A stretch of 64,000 nucleotides of DNA, taken from contig CM042092.1 of assembly GCA_023512835.1 (NCBI GenBank), forward strand, positions 41,310,258 to 41,374,257, given 5' to 3'. Below, one piece after another: positions 32,379 through 44,429 of the stretch (its first letter is position 1; the number at the start of each line of letters is the position of its first letter). This stretch comes from Taxillus chinensis (taxonomy: Eukaryota > Streptophyta > Magnoliopsida > Santalales > Loranthaceae). A program made the position numbers and the translations under genes. Under the pieces are notes generated by a model. The model was given only the letters and a program-made list of their open reading frames with translations, was not told where the DNA came from and made no database searches.

Positions 32379-35300
32379 TGTTGGACCCTAATTTGTCCGG
32401 GTTGGACATATTTTATCAAATTCAATTTTCTTTGATGCCGCCTCGTTTGTTGAAATTTTGCAAACGATGGAGTTGTGATCGCTGAGCCGTAAGTGCCCAA
32501 TTTCAAGAATCATGCGGAAGGCCCTCACTTACCAAAGAGCCGGTCTTGGGCGATGGAAAATCAAATTCGAGGATCAACGCCATCAATCGCGCTCAATTCG
32601 AGGTCAAACGGAGAAGATGTGGTCAAAACAACATTTGGGCCGCCAGTGGGGTCAAAACGGTAATTGACCTTCTACACGGCACCCCGGACCAAGTCATGAA
32701 CCTCATAATCTCATTCTACTCGTCGTTCTAAAAATTTTGACATATATATTGTATATATTTGCTCTCGGGGCCTTTTTCATTAAAAATCAAAATAAATACA
32801 TTTTTTCGGTAACAAATAATCTCGATACGGGCTTTCCATAAAAACGAGATCGTTTTCAAATAAAATTGACACGGGGTCGCTCGTCCTAACGCCTCGAATC
32901 CAAAAATAATTTTCCCGAGATGTTTTGAAGTCTGGGTCGTCCTATCAATTCCGAAAACCGAAGAACATCGATCAAAAACCCAAAAAAACAATAATTTTTT
33001 CTGCTTTTCTTTTCTTTTCCCGTCCACCCCAGGCCAGATGTCATCGTACCATGGGCTTACCAATAAAACAAAAAAAACAAATAACAAAAAAAAAAGAAAC
33101 AAAAAAACAACAAAATAAAAATGAAAACAAAAAAACGAGGCGGTCAACTATCCTCGACTTCTCCCCCTCTCATCCTATCTACTTCACGCCTCTTTCTTCT
33201 TCCCCAAGCATAGCGACACGGACACGTTTTGGGCGTCGTTGCTGCCCTCTTTCTTCTTCTCTTCTTTCTCTGCACCTCCCTAAATCGGCTTTCATTCCTG
33301 TTTGCCACGGCTCGCCCGGTCTATCACGTCCCTCTCTCTCCTCGCCGAACCCAACCTCCTCATCAACCATGGTCAAGCCCTGGTTCTTCCCTCTCTCTGC
33401 CCGCGCACAAGACTAGGGTTAAAGCCAACCCTGGCTGGATCGCACAACCTGGCCGCCCCAATCAAATCCAAACCCTACACCTCTTATCCTATAAAAGATC
33501 CCCAAACCGATAACGCACACGGTTCTCCTCCCTTCTTGAACGAGAAATCCAAAAACACACGGGCTAAAACCACACCTTTCCTCTTCCTCTCTTCCTCCAC
33601 CAAACCCAAAATCGCCACCCCATAGGATCGAAATTCGTTCAATTGGTCCCCGTGGAGCGTAGCCCATCCAAGATATCCCCCCCACCACCATCGTCACAAA
33701 AACCATTCTCTCGGGTCAAACTTCCCTTTGCCGGTTGCCGAGGATCATCTCGCCTTCATCCAAGCTAAAGGACACCGGGTGTCCTTGCGGGAGTCCAAGC
33801 GTCCTGGGGGGAGGTGGGCGGAGAGACACGGGAGAAGAAATCTTGGCGCGCCACCGCGGTCGGTCGGAGCTCAAGGAAACGACCAACCATCTAGTGAGCG
33901 GAGGAAGGCCACTACGTCAACAGAAGGGAAATTGTTCCCAAGTGGTGGGTTCTTCTTGTCTATTTTGTGGTGATTTTGCTCATGTTTTTGTGGTATCTGA
34001 TTATGTTGTATCTAGTCTGAGTTTTAAACGTGTGATATATTGTTGTTTGTTCTTCGTATCACTGCGTCTCTTTGTTTCTTTTAGGGTAGTTGCAATGCAT
34101 TTTCGTGATGGGTGAGTGTAAGGTTTCAAAGAAAAAAAAAGCAAACAAAAGCAAAGAAAACAACAAGCAAAAGGTGTGACTTGTTTGTATTCCAACGCGC
34201 GAACACGCAAGCTGAATTGTGTGAAATGAATGTTGTTTCCATGTATTTGTGTTTGCTATCCGTTCCATGTATCTGAATGTTGTGATCTGGCTTTCAAGAC
34301 ATGTAAGGCTTGGGTCTGTCTGCAAAATGTGGATTAATTTGGTTAAAAAAAACAGAAATAAATGTATGACTACTTTGCTTAGCTTTGATATAAACGTGGG
34401 ACTGTTTCGCTTACTTTGGTAAAACAAGAAAACAGAAATAAAGAAATGAAAATGAAAAAGTTTGTCTGGTTGTTCCTACCCGTTCTCTCTCTTCTGGTTG
34501 GTTCTGTGTAGTTCACTTTTCCTGGCTTTGGGTTGTTTTCACCTGCTCTTTCAACTTGTTATTTTAGTTTGTTTCTTTTTTTTTAGTCTTAATGTCCTCA
34601 ATCCATTTGTCTTCAAAGCTGGTTGTTTAGGTGTTTGACTGGCTTTGGAAATGATTTCATCCTTGGTTTTTCTTTGCTATAAGATTCATATGCTCCCAAG
34701 TTATGTTGATGTTTAGTCACTGGTTTTGTTTGTTTTCTCTTGGTCTAGTCGTTTTGGAAACGAAATCTAGTTTTGTTTTGTTTTTTCTTTTTTTGTGTCA
34801 CTAGGTTGCTGATTTATTTTCTCCTTGTCACATGTTCTGCTTTGTTTTTTTTGTTCTCTTACTTGACTAATGGGCTGAACAAGTTCCTGATGCGAGGCTT
34901 TCTCTTCCTACCTCCATCAACTTTGTGTCCAGGATGGCAGTCGCATTTTAAATAAAAAGGAAAGGGAGGGGTTTCGACTTTGTATCATTTATTTTGGGCC
35001 ATAGGATGATGTTAAGCCAGGACGTTTGTAATGTTGGGTTATGTAGCCCAATGGCCATGATATTGTAATAGAAAAAACAAAAAAAACAAAAACAAACAAA
35101 AACAAAAACAAAAACAAAAAAAAAGGAAAAGAGAGAAAAGGGAGAGAAAAAAAGAAGAAGAAGAAAAGAGTGAGTTTGCTTTTTGCTTTGTGGATGACAT
35201 AATCACACACATCACTTTTGTGTTATCTTCTTGATTCGTTTTTTTTACTCTTTCCTTATTTCTTTTTATTTATCCGTCAAATAAACAATAAATAAATAAA

Positions 35301-35387
35301 AAAGGGGATGTTCCAAGCAAAAAAAAAAGTGTTTTCCCAAACCAAAAAAAAATGTTTTCAAAAAAAAAAAAAGGGTGCTTTCCAAAA

Positions 35388-35418
<31 letters not shown>

Positions 35419-36154
35419 CCAAACAAAAAAAAAAACAAAACCCTTTCTTAAACTTAAAACCTTTTCTTAAAAACTTTCTCCATTACTTAGAATTTTCAAC
35501 ACTATATATATTTCTTAGGCTTTTGGGATAACTTAGGTTCAATTTTGACTGTGTTTAAAACTTTTTCAACACTTGGATTTTTTTACACGCTCTTCACCTT
35601 TTACGCATAGTGCCATTAACAGTGCGTGTTTTAGATAAATTCAAACTTTTCTTTTTTAGATTTAAGTTTTAAACTTAGAACAAATCATAAGATCTCCTTT
35701 AGAGGTTTACGATTAAATTGGATTTAATTTTTTAAAGGATGTAGAAATAAAAATTGGACAAATAAAATCATTAGGACTTCTTTTAGATGCATAGGGTAAA
35801 TTGGATTTAACGTCCCTTCAATAAATAACTTAGGAACATAAAAGGGGGAGACCTTTAGACTATATACAAATTGAACATCACTTTGAAATTAGTCAAACAG
35901 TTAAAACAAGTTAAGAAACCTTCAAACTCCTAGGATAGGTACCGAAAGGGCGTCGTGGGGGTGTTAGCCCTTCCCCATGCGTAACTAACTCCCGAGCCCA
36001 TCCCCAACACCATAGATAATTTCCTTTTAGGTCACCGACCGCACCCCAAAAATGGTTGGTGGTGACTCCGTATTTTTCATCACCATTCGGATGAAGGTTG
36101 GGGGAACCGCACTCCAAAAGCGGTATCTCTCCCGGATGAAATCCGGTGATGACA
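32379..36154 (+). repeat. E3 3' LTR
   Basis: This uninterrupted copy of the Ogre LTR is about 3.78 kb, begins TGTTGGACCC and ends GATGACA, and is followed by the ATAGT duplication. It gives the full reference for the split 5' LTR. TATAAAA is at 33490, and poly-T and poly-A-rich blocks lie near 34780-34860 and 35070-35440. The two LTRs are visibly more diverged than those of E4. Apparent ORFs inside it are not conserved between copies. Confidence 0.96.
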
Positions 36155-37596
36155 ATAGTCATCTACAGAGTCTCTATATTCACATGAAAGCCTTTCCAGT
36201 TTAGAATAATATCTTTCTTTATCAGCTTTCATAGGAAGAAATTGTTCCTCTATTTCTTTAAGAGCTCTATAGGTATCTTCATATTCAATATAGAGCTGTT
36301 CATAAGTTCTTACCATGAGGGGAGGTGAATGGTCAGCCATGAAGCAGATGAGACCTTTTTCCTTCTTCTCCTTATCAGATGATTCTTCTTCCCCTTCAGT
36401 TTCATAGTTAAACTTGTTGGTGATGAGAGCCTTCTTCTTCTTGTCATCCTTTCTGCTTGAGGAGCCTTTGGTATTCTTCTTTTGTTTAGCTCCCTCCTTT
36501 TTCTCCCTCTTCAGCTTGTAATAGTCAGCAGCGAAGTGGCCGGGCCGGTTGCAGTGGTAATATTACAACTTCTCTTTATCTTTTCCCTTAGAGAAAGATG
36601 AGGATGACTACCTTGCGTTCCTCCTGTAGTTCCCCCTTCTCTTTAGTAGTTTCTTGATCAGAAGTGCCACCTCTTCATCTGAGGCATTATCTGAAAGAAG
36701 TTCTTCAGCTTCGTCTTCTTCTTCTTCTAAAGATGGTTCCCTTTGTTCAGCAACCGCCTTAAAGGCAACAGACTTCTCCTTTTTCTTGGAAGGATTCTCA
36801 AATGCCTCAAGTTCTTCCTTTTGCATTTCAAACGTCTTGAGGTCCCCGTATAATCCTTTCAAGGCATAGGTTTTCCATTCCTTCACTGACGGATGGCCGA
36901 TGTCTTTATCGCCGATCTCAAGGGTAGAGATCTCGAAAATTTGTCATTCTTGTCCTTCCAGAGAGATCTCAACATTGTAAGTCTTCATCCATTGAATCAG
37001 ACCTATGAACCTTTTATAGATACGTCAAGTGACTCCTTCGGTTCACATTTGAATGCTTCATACTCCTATTTGAGCATGGATATCTTGTTGTCCTGAATCT
37101 GTTCATCTCCTTCATAGATGAGACATAGCTTGTCCCATACCTCCTTCGCTGTCTCTAAGTCTTGCACATCCGTGAACATGTCATCATCGAGTGCAGAGAA
37201 AAGCATGGCTTTTGCCTTAAAGCCAAGTTTTACTTTCCTTTGCTCCACCTTAGACCAATTGCCCGGGGTCTTTCGTTATCAACCGGCCTCTTTGCATACT
37301 CTTTGGGGTGAAAGGCCCATTCTTTATTGTTTCCCAGAGATAGGTGTCAAGCATGTCGAGGTGTGCTCTCATTCTCGCTTTCCATTTAGAGAAGCGTGTG
37401 GGTGTGCACATAGAAACCTGGGAGGATGAGCCAGGCAGGACGTCGTAGAAGTTTTCTTGTTCTTTCTTGTTGCTACTGGTACTCGGTTCTTCCTTCTTCT
37501 GGCACACGACTGGCTTCAACTTCCTCAATAAGAGCTGGAGCTGCACTACTGGAATCCATGTCAGCCATTTAGGGATCTCTACGGAGTTGTAGAACT
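36155..37596 (-). pseudogene. gag: Gag, N-terminal and zinc-knuckle part (E2)
   Basis: Recognised pieces on the minus strand: FLYTYLWETIKNGPF-like start in 37663-37250; AMLFSALDDDMFTDVQDLET and AKEVWDKLCLIYEGDEQIQD (UBN2-type Gag, 37248-37066); a Lys/Glu-rich helical stretch (36886-36608); a degraded zinc knuckle near 36520-36570 whose first and last Cys codons read Tyr and whose upstream Gln codon reads stop; then MADHSPPLMVRTYEQLYIEY and ALKEIEEQFLPMKADKERYY up to the E3 junction. These Cys losses are G-to-A changes, consistent with real deamination decay. Confidence 0.9.
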
Positions 37597-37608
37597 GCTC
37601 TGATACCA
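37597..37608 (-). other. E2 primer-binding site (initiator-Met tRNA)
   Basis: The plus strand reads GCTCTGATACCA, the exact reverse complement of TGGTATCAGAGC, two bases from the LTR start at 37611. Confidence 0.95.
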
Positions 37609-37610
37609 AT

Positions 37611-38953
37611 TGTAGGTCCCAAAATGAGTCTAAAGGGGGGGTGAATAGACTTTCTTCGTGCATGAAAGCTAGACTGTTTGCTGGTATGTGTTACTTCTAA
37701 GGATAACTATGCTGGAAGTATTTATGGAGAAGATGACAGTAGTAATTTGAGCGATAATGTGAGTTATGAACTATCAGACAAACCTAAGATGTAGTAAATG
37801 CTCCTTGTTCACAGATCTCAGTTGTATAAAAGATGGCCCGTGATAGTTTTGATTTGTGGAAAACAACACTGAGGGTAGACTAGATAATCGTGTTAAATCT
37901 TGGGTGAACAAAAGTTTATGATGGATCACAAAGTTTGATCTTGATCTTGGTTCAATGCGGCGCACAACACTTGGAAGTTCTTTTTCTCTCTCTAAGTCTC
38001 TCTCTCTAGTGTTGGAACTTCTCACTGAATTCTGCAAAAGATCTATATCTTAATGTGTATAAGAATCTTTTTTTTCTTGTATTCTGTGTATTCCACGCTT
38101 TCAGAGAAAGCGACTAACTCCACTTTTTATCGTTAAGTGTGAGAGAGATATATATTTTAAGTTTAGATTGTTGTGCGCCTAGTTGTCCATCCGACAGACT
38201 GACTTCCCGCCACTGGATATGCGGGATGTCAGGGGATAGGTTGATCTGCTCTGATTTGCAAATCTGTTGCCCATGCTGCACAGTTGCATGCCCATACTTG
38301 CATAGTCGATCTTGGCCGTTCATCCATGGAAAGTGGTTGATTGCAATTAATGCGGCATTAACTGCACTCCAAATGCTCGAGACGGCGCAAACTTACTGTA
38401 CAAACCCTAGCTGAAGATATCGCTAAGTGAATATGCTTAGGGTTTTAAGTATGCCTTGGAGGTGGGTGCCTCATAGGTTTGATAACTCTAAGGTTTCAGT
38501 TAGAGCCTGTTGAGGTTGTGGAAGTTTACTTTAGGTTTTACAGTATTAAAATCTGCGAGTCTACGACTCACATATCTTCGAGTCTCCGAGGCTAGAGTTC
38601 GAGTTAGATTAAGTCTGTTGTGTCACTCTATTAACTGTAAGTCTGCGGCTCTGTGAGTCTGCGACTATCCTAATGGCTCTTAGAGTGACTTTTTTGAAGT
38701 TCGCCTAATCTACCCATTGTTACGACTCTTGAGTCTACGACCTTAGCTCTACGGGTATACGATCTTCGGGTTTCTCGGCTTATTTTACTTGACTAAGAGG
38801 CTCTTCGACTCGTGAGTCTTCGACCTTGAAAACCTTCGACTCTACGAGTCTTAGACTTTACATTTCTTCCTTAGCCTTTCGCATTTGCTCATGTATTGAG
38901 TTTTCGTATTCTATGAGTCTTCGACTCTATGACTACGACCCTTCAGCTATCAC
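37611..38953 (-). repeat. E2 5' LTR (incomplete)
   Basis: On the plus strand it runs from TGTAGGTCCC to about position 1,343 of an LTR that is about 1.97 kb in E5. It includes a G homopolymer near the start (C tract on the element strand) and many GAGTC/GACTC motifs at 38560-38950. E5 interrupts it at 38953, within the segment that in E5 reads GCTACGACCCTTTAGCTATA. Confidence 0.92.
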
Positions 38954-39708
38954 TGTAGGTCCCAAAGTGAGCCTAGAGGGGGGGGGTGAATAGACTTTCT
39001 TTGTTTGCGGAAGTTAGGCGTTAGCTGGTTTTGGATTCCTCTACGATCACTATGATGGAAGTATTTATGGAGAAGATGACAGGAGTTTTGTGGACGATAA
39101 CATGAGTGATGATGAACTATTAGACAAAACCGAGAAGAGAGTAAATGCTCTTTTCTCCATAAATCTCGATTATGAGAGTGATGGTTTATGATAGATCGAT
39201 GTGTGGAAAATAACACAGAGATTAGACTTAATGGAAGTGCTAGATCTTTGATGAACAAAAGATTCTTGAATAATCGGATGGATTACTCTCTTGTTCTTGA
39301 TTCACCACGGCGCACAAGACTTTACAATTTTTCTCCAAGTCTCTCTTTTCTTGTGTTGGAAAACCTTATCTTCTTAGTTCCGCCAAGGATTATTTTTCAC
39401 TAAGTCCTGTCAAACCAATTTCTTGTGTTCTGTGTGTTTCCTTCTTTTGAGAGAGAAGTTAAACTATTGATTTTGTCATTAAGTGCGTGAGAGATATATT
39501 TTTAAGATTAAAGTGCTTGTGCGCCATGATGTCCATCCCGACAGATCGACTTCCCGCCACCGAAAATGCGGAATGTCGGGGGATGGGTTGATCTGCTTTA
39601 ATTTGCAGATCGGATGCCCATACCGTGTATTTGACATGCGATCGATCTTGGCCGTTCATCCGTGGATGGTAGTTGGCGGCAATTAATGTGTCATTAATAT
39701 GCTCAACT
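38954..39708 (-). repeat. E5 3' LTR, outer part
   Basis: It starts TGTAGGTCCC and is collinear with 62676-63435 of the 5' LTR. It is interrupted at 39708 by E6, leaving the CAACT duplication at 39704-39708. It carries a G homopolymer near 38980. Confidence 0.94.
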
Positions 39709-42154
39709 TGTAAGGACTCATATTTGGGTAGTTTTGAGAGATAGTCATTCTATGGGAATGTAACTATCCTGGATAATAATGTAGCCGTCGATGTGAGCAT
39801 TTTGATCGTACTTGGGCCCGATTTCGAGTCGGGGCCCCATTTGACCCGATTGTTGACTTTTCGGGGTTTATTGGTTGACTTTGCGTTTGGGCGGTCTTTT
39901 GGGTGTAATAATATCCTGAACGGTGTTGTGCTCGTTATTTCAAGCGTTTTTGACAAGAATTTGACTCAATTTGGAGTTCGTGACCTCGGGAGGTCAATTG
40001 TTACGTTCGGGTCAATTATTGCTAGGAGGCCAATTATTGGCAACGATATATATATAATTAAGAACTGCCTTATCTCTTTAATTTCCAATTATTGGTACGT
40101 GCATGTTTGAGCAAGAGAGAGAGAGAGAGAGAGGGAGAGAGAAGGTGAAGAGCGTGAAGAGCTTTCTTGGCAATTTTGGGGCGATTGGAGCTCGTGGATC
40201 GCAAATAATCTTCCAGGTTAGGTGTCCTTAACTGTCTTATCTTGATCCTATCTTTGAATATGTGATCTGTGGTTGTATGAGTGTGTATTTTATGAGGGTT
40301 GAGAAGTCAACCATGGAGGTCTAGATTTAGATCTAGATGAATATATGATTTGTGTGTATTTTTACCGTTATCGTGCGGATTAGAGGCGTTTAGGACGCGT
40401 TTTGAGGTAAATATTGCGATTTATTACGTAAAACATGTGTTTATGAGCGTCTGGGGGTCACCGAGTTGCTTCCAAATGAAGAACAGGCCAAAAACGATGA
40501 TGAACATTACCTTGGGCAAACCTAGGGTCGAAGTTCGTAGTCGCAGCCTTCGTAGTCGCAGCCTTAGTTAGTCCGGATCGTAGTCCGAGTAGTTAGTCCG
40601 GATCGGAGTCCCGGAGGAGTTAGTCCGGATCAGTAGTCCAGAGGAGTTAGTCCAGGATCGGTAGTCCGAAGTAGTTAGTCCGGATCAGTAGTTCGGAGGA
40701 GTTAGTCCGGATCGGTAGTCCGAGTAGTTAGTCCGGATCAGTAGTCCAGAGGAGTAGTACGGATCAGTTGTCCTGGGAGGAGTTAGTCCGAATCAATAAT
40801 CCGGAGGAGTTAGTCCGGATCAGTAGTCCGGAGGAGTAGTCCGGATCAGTAGCATCAGTCCGTAGCATCGCTCCGCAGCATCAAATCCGTAGCATCAAAT
40901 TCGCAGCAGTGATCCGCAACTTCAATCCGCAACAGTGTTCCGCAGCAGTGCAACTGCACTGCACTGGACATTTACATTGTAAACCATTATGCCTCTCCAC
41001 ATTTAAGTATTAAGTTACAATGTAAATAACAAAATACCCCCCATTTGGATTCAAAGAAAAATACTAGAAAAATTAATTCCCACTCTTTCAAAATGTGAAA
41101 ATTGGGATTTAGTGTAAAATCTCGGAAAAACCCAAAAGTTCGTAGTGGTGAATTTTTGGAAAGTGGGGTTAGACATTTCAGGAAAAATCCCCAAAACTCA
41201 GATTATCTTATTTATGATATGGGAACCCAATGCCGGGACTTTTAATTTCAAGGAAATAGGCTATTAGGGTACTTCCTTCATAAATCAAGGGTTGAGGATT
41301 TACTTGTGAAGACCGCTCCGGTTCCAAAGGAAATGTTGAGAATGACATGCCATACTAATGTTGGTATGTTGGTGTGAGGTATTGGGGCATGGACTCCGTG
41401 ACTTATTTGGGTTCTCACCGGGATGCACCGATGGTGCTATGTGGTTGACGTGGCGGCATATGCACCGATGGCGGGCCTGTGTGGCGACGTGGCCAGGACA
41501 TATTACGGCGTGGACAAGGCTAAGGCCTGAGTTGAGCCGTTGAGCTCGTGGAGCTAGGGCTGATTGCCCCCGAGCCGGGATCCCATGGAGGATCGTGGAC
41601 AAGTTGTCTGTATAGCAAGGCCGAGTCCTGATGTTTGTTTGCAGGCCGAGTCTGTTGATTGTGCACACTACACAGTGCACGAGTACACGAGCATATAGTA
41701 TAGACTTGTATGTCCGCATGATGTGGAGTGTTGGGGTCACCTACGAGCTTGTCGCTCACCCCTACTTGTTGTTTACCTTTTTCAAGTGTGACCCGAGACT
41801 AGTGGAGGACTTTCTTCCAGGAGGACGCCCACTACTCGATGTATGATACGATCGTATCCTGTATTGTGTATTGTATTATGTTTGTATCCCGGACATGGGT
41901 CCGTGGACGATTATATTTGCATACTTGTTTGTGATGTGATGTCCGTATGACCGTTTGACTTATTGTATGCATGATGATGTATGGGAAAGTACAGGATTAC
42001 CCTTGATGTATGATTGTATAGGGTTGCATATTTGAGACAAAGACCCAGGTGTAGTCTCTATTGGTGTTAGCCACCAACCCCTTGACCTTTCGAGTGCGGG
42101 CAAGGGGAAGTCATGTTCCTAGTTCCGGGTTCCCTGGAATTTGGGGGTGTGACA
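39709..42154 (+). repeat. E6 5' LTR
   Basis: About 2.45 kb, ending TTTGGGGGTGTGACA directly before the PBS. It contains a GA tract (about 40110-40142), a tandem array of AGTCCGGATC units (about 40568-40860) and C/T-rich stretches. It is collinear with the 3' LTR with many small differences, often at CAG/CTG sites. Confidence 0.96.
40568..40860 (+). repeat. AGTCCGGATC tandem array in E6 LTR
   Basis: Ten or so irregular units of about 27-30 bp with the pattern TTAGTCCGGATC(A)GTAGTCCGGAGGAG, followed by looser CATCA-GTCCG units. The counterpart in the 3' LTR is at about 48430-48720. Unit lengths differ by one to three bases between copies, frequently at CAG/CGG positions. Confidence 0.88.
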
Positions 42155-42157
42155 AGT

Positions 42158-42168
42158 TGGTATCGAGC
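42158..42168 (+). other. E6 primer-binding site (initiator-Met type, one base short)
   Basis: TGGTATCGAGC lies after the LTR and a short linker. The canonical site is TGGTATCAGAGC, so one A is missing from the CAG trinucleotide. Context (GTGACAAGT before it) is otherwise standard for Gypsy LTR junctions. Confidence 0.88.
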
Positions 42169-42577
42169 ATGGTCTAGTGGACCTAGGTTAGTGAGGGGTG
42201 GTTAATTGATTCCATGTGACTTGGAAAACGTAGCGAGGGCGCCTGATCAACGCGGTCCTTACATGTGTTCTAGGTTATTTTGGTGTCGGTTAGATCATCC
42301 TTGGAGCATACATGGGGTGCATTTCTAGTGGTATGATTGTGTGCATATGGGGCACTAGATTTTCTTTGTTTGTGATATGATTGCATTTGGTGCCAGGGAT
42401 GGCACGTGGCCGTGAGAGCCAGGACTTGATTGTGTGTACCCCGAGGGGGTGACACGATGCTATATGCATGGTATGGACCTACAGGTCGTGTGGTGAGAAC
42501 CTACGAGTCGAATGTGCCTTTGATGGTTGTTTATGCTAGCGATCTTAGTATTGATTGTTTGTTATTGTAGCCGTGTG
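42169..42577 (+). other. E6 5' leader
   Basis: This is 0.4 kb between PBS and gag with no conserved coding sequence. It contains GGGGGTGACACGATG near 42446, a segment of mixed composition. Nothing further is seen. Confidence 0.7.
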
Positions 42578-43700
42578 ATGGCACCACCGAGGAGGGTTGT
42601 CCGAGGCCAGGGTCCGGCAGAGGAGCCCACGATAGAGTCGGGGCACCAGGGGCGGCGAGCCCGCAGCCAGGTCATCGGCTCCCGTTGTGGGACCTGATTT
42701 GACGCAGGTGTTGATTCGGTTGCCAGGAGGCCATGCGGGGTATGCAGGGCTCGATGAGGGATATGGCTAGAGAGGTGGATGAGCTAAAGAGGCAACGGCG
42801 GCCTCGGCGGCCACCACGGCCTCAGCGACGAGGCGAGGGTGGTGCGGGATGTGCACCAGAGGAGGTCATGATAAAGCCAGACGACGAGGAGGGACTGGGC
42901 CGCACGTTTTTGAAACATGCACCCAAGACTTTTGAGGATGGTTCGCGGCCCGAAGTAGCCGAGGACTAGATTAGGTGGACAGAGGATATCTTTGATATGA
43001 TCGGGGTGCCAGATGAGGGAGAGAGTGCGCGTGGCGACACACTATCTGTTGGGTATCCCACGCAGGTGGTGGGAATCCACTAGAGCTGTCCATGGCGATC
43101 GAGATGAGCTTGGAGAGAGTTTGTTGAGCGCTTCTTTGGGGAGTATTTTCCCGGCTCGATACAGATGCCCGACGGAGGGAGTATTGTGAGCTTCAGTAGG
43201 GTGGGCAGATGGTGGGTGAGTATGTGCAAGCCTTCACAGATTTAGGGCGGTTTGCTCTTGAGGCTTGGGAAAAGGAAGGTCGGAAGACGCAGGACTTCAT
43301 TCAGGGCTTGAGGCCATCTTTGAAAAGACACTGGAACCGATGCGATTGACCAGCTATCGGGGAGGCGGTCGACAAGGCGCTCATTATTGAGCGAGGTCAA
43401 GATCGGCGAGAGCCCGGAGGCCGAGCGGTTCGGCCAGTCCGAGCAAGAAGAGGCGAGTGGGGATAGCGATGCTACTCGGCCTGAGAGGAGGCAGGTGCGA
43501 GAGGGTTTCCGATCAGGCCGTGGGACCCCGTGAGAGTTCAGCCAGCAGGAGGCCAGGTACCTGTTGGAGTTGTGGTTTGACCGGGCATGTCTCGAGAGAC
43601 TGCCCAAGGAAAAAGATGACCTGTTTCCGATGCGGGAAAGTAGGGCATGGAGCTAGGGAATGTGTTACCCTTAGCTCGACCAGCAGTGTAGGCCCTCGTC
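42578..43700 (+). pseudogene. gag: Gag with two CCHC zinc knuckles (E6)
   Basis: ATG at 42578 gives MAPPRRVVRGQGPAEEP, the basic start usual for Tekay Gag, then stops and shifts follow. Core pieces are RWTEDIFDMIGVPDEGE and FVERFFGEYFPGSIQMPDG. In the frame 43457-44062 two zinc knuckles follow each other: CWSCGLTGHVSRDC (43562-43603) and CFRCGKVGHGAREC (43622-43663), both with all ligands. A long Arg/Gly-rich spacer leads on to the protease. The double knuckle is unlike the single one in the Copia elements. Confidence 0.92.
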
Positions 43701-43939
43701 CGAGAGAGCAGGGACAGAGGAGTGGGGCTCCGTCTCGAGGTCGGTGCCGTCGGCACGAGCACGCAGATGCGACTGCGGTGCGGCGACCTCGGCGGGAGGC
43801 ACAGGGTCATGTTGATCAGCGGGGCAAGGCCCCAATGGGCCAGGCTAGTGGCGGTGGACCACGAGGGAGGACTTTTGCCCTTACCGGCGAGAGAGGCGAG
43901 GTTCCACCAGTGGACGAGGCAGGAGCAGGACCTTCAGTG

Positions 43940-44345
43940 GTGAGAGGTACCATTATCATTTCTCATACTATCTGTTCAGTTTTGATTGATACTGGTGCTA
44001 CCCATTCTTTTATTTCGTATGCTACGGTGATTGGGTTAGAGTTAGACCAGGAGACAGTTTAGTCGGTCTCGATGGTTGCTTCACCTTTGGGTGGACTTGT
44101 GATACTTGAGAGTATCTCGTTGCTTGTCGTGTAACACTTGGGGGTGTTAACTTTTGTGTGATTTGTATATCATGGAGTTAGATGATTTTGATGTTATCCT
44201 GGGTATGGATTGGTTGGTCTCCGTGGAGGCCAAGATTGATTGTTTTCGACGGCGTGTGACGTTCCTCACACCCGAGAGGGCACGCGGGGTGTCTTTGTGG
44301 GTGAGTGGACCGAGGAGGCATGCAAGTTGGGACCTTTGAGGCATG
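43940..44345 (+). pseudogene. pol: Gypsy aspartic protease (E6)
   Basis: CSVLIDTGATHSFIS (near 43976-44020) has the D-T-G triad and the flanking Ser/His residues common in chromovirus proteases. The frame stops at 44060, and a shifted frame gives MELDDFDVILGMDWLVSVEA and IDCFRRRVTFLTPE, the standard C-terminal half (ILGMDWL). It is broken by one stop and one frame change. Confidence 0.93.
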
Positions 44346-44429
44346 GGTGGGGTGATGTGACCCACCAGTTAGCCACTTGACGTTGGTTGACAGGAGGAGA
44401 GAGGGGAAGGCTGTTTTGCCACCCATTGT

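Larger units (their letters stand above)
3768..36154 (+). mobile_element. E3: Ogre/Tat-type Ty3/Gypsy retrotransposon
   Basis: Long LTRs start TGTTGGACCC and end GATGACA, and the target-site duplication is ATAGT (3763-3767 and 36155-36159). Removing the nested E4 (7079-20161) leaves about 19.3 kb. Internal order: primer-binding site, ORF1, gag, protease, intron, RT, RNase H, archaeal-type RNase H, integrase, long 3' untranslated region with tandem repeats, polypurine tract. ORF1 before gag, the intron between protease and RT, and the two RNase H domains are hallmarks of the Ogre branch of Tat elements. Stops and frameshifts are present throughout, so no intact polyprotein is readable. Confidence 0.96.
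36155..38953 (-). mobile_element. E2 right fragment: gag, PBS and 5' LTR
   Basis: It continues E2 after E3 and is collinear with E5 61190 to about 63955. Read on the minus strand it is the start of the element: LTR (37611 upward), PBS, then gag. The LTR is cut at 38953 by E5, whose LTR begins TGTAGG at 38954. The remaining E2 LTR should lie beyond the window, past the far end of E5. Confidence 0.92.

Noticed and set aside
38954..39708. A solo LTR of the E2 family
   Set aside because: Removing E6 joins it to 50033-51244, which abuts a PPT and the E5 interior, so it is the E5 3' LTR.
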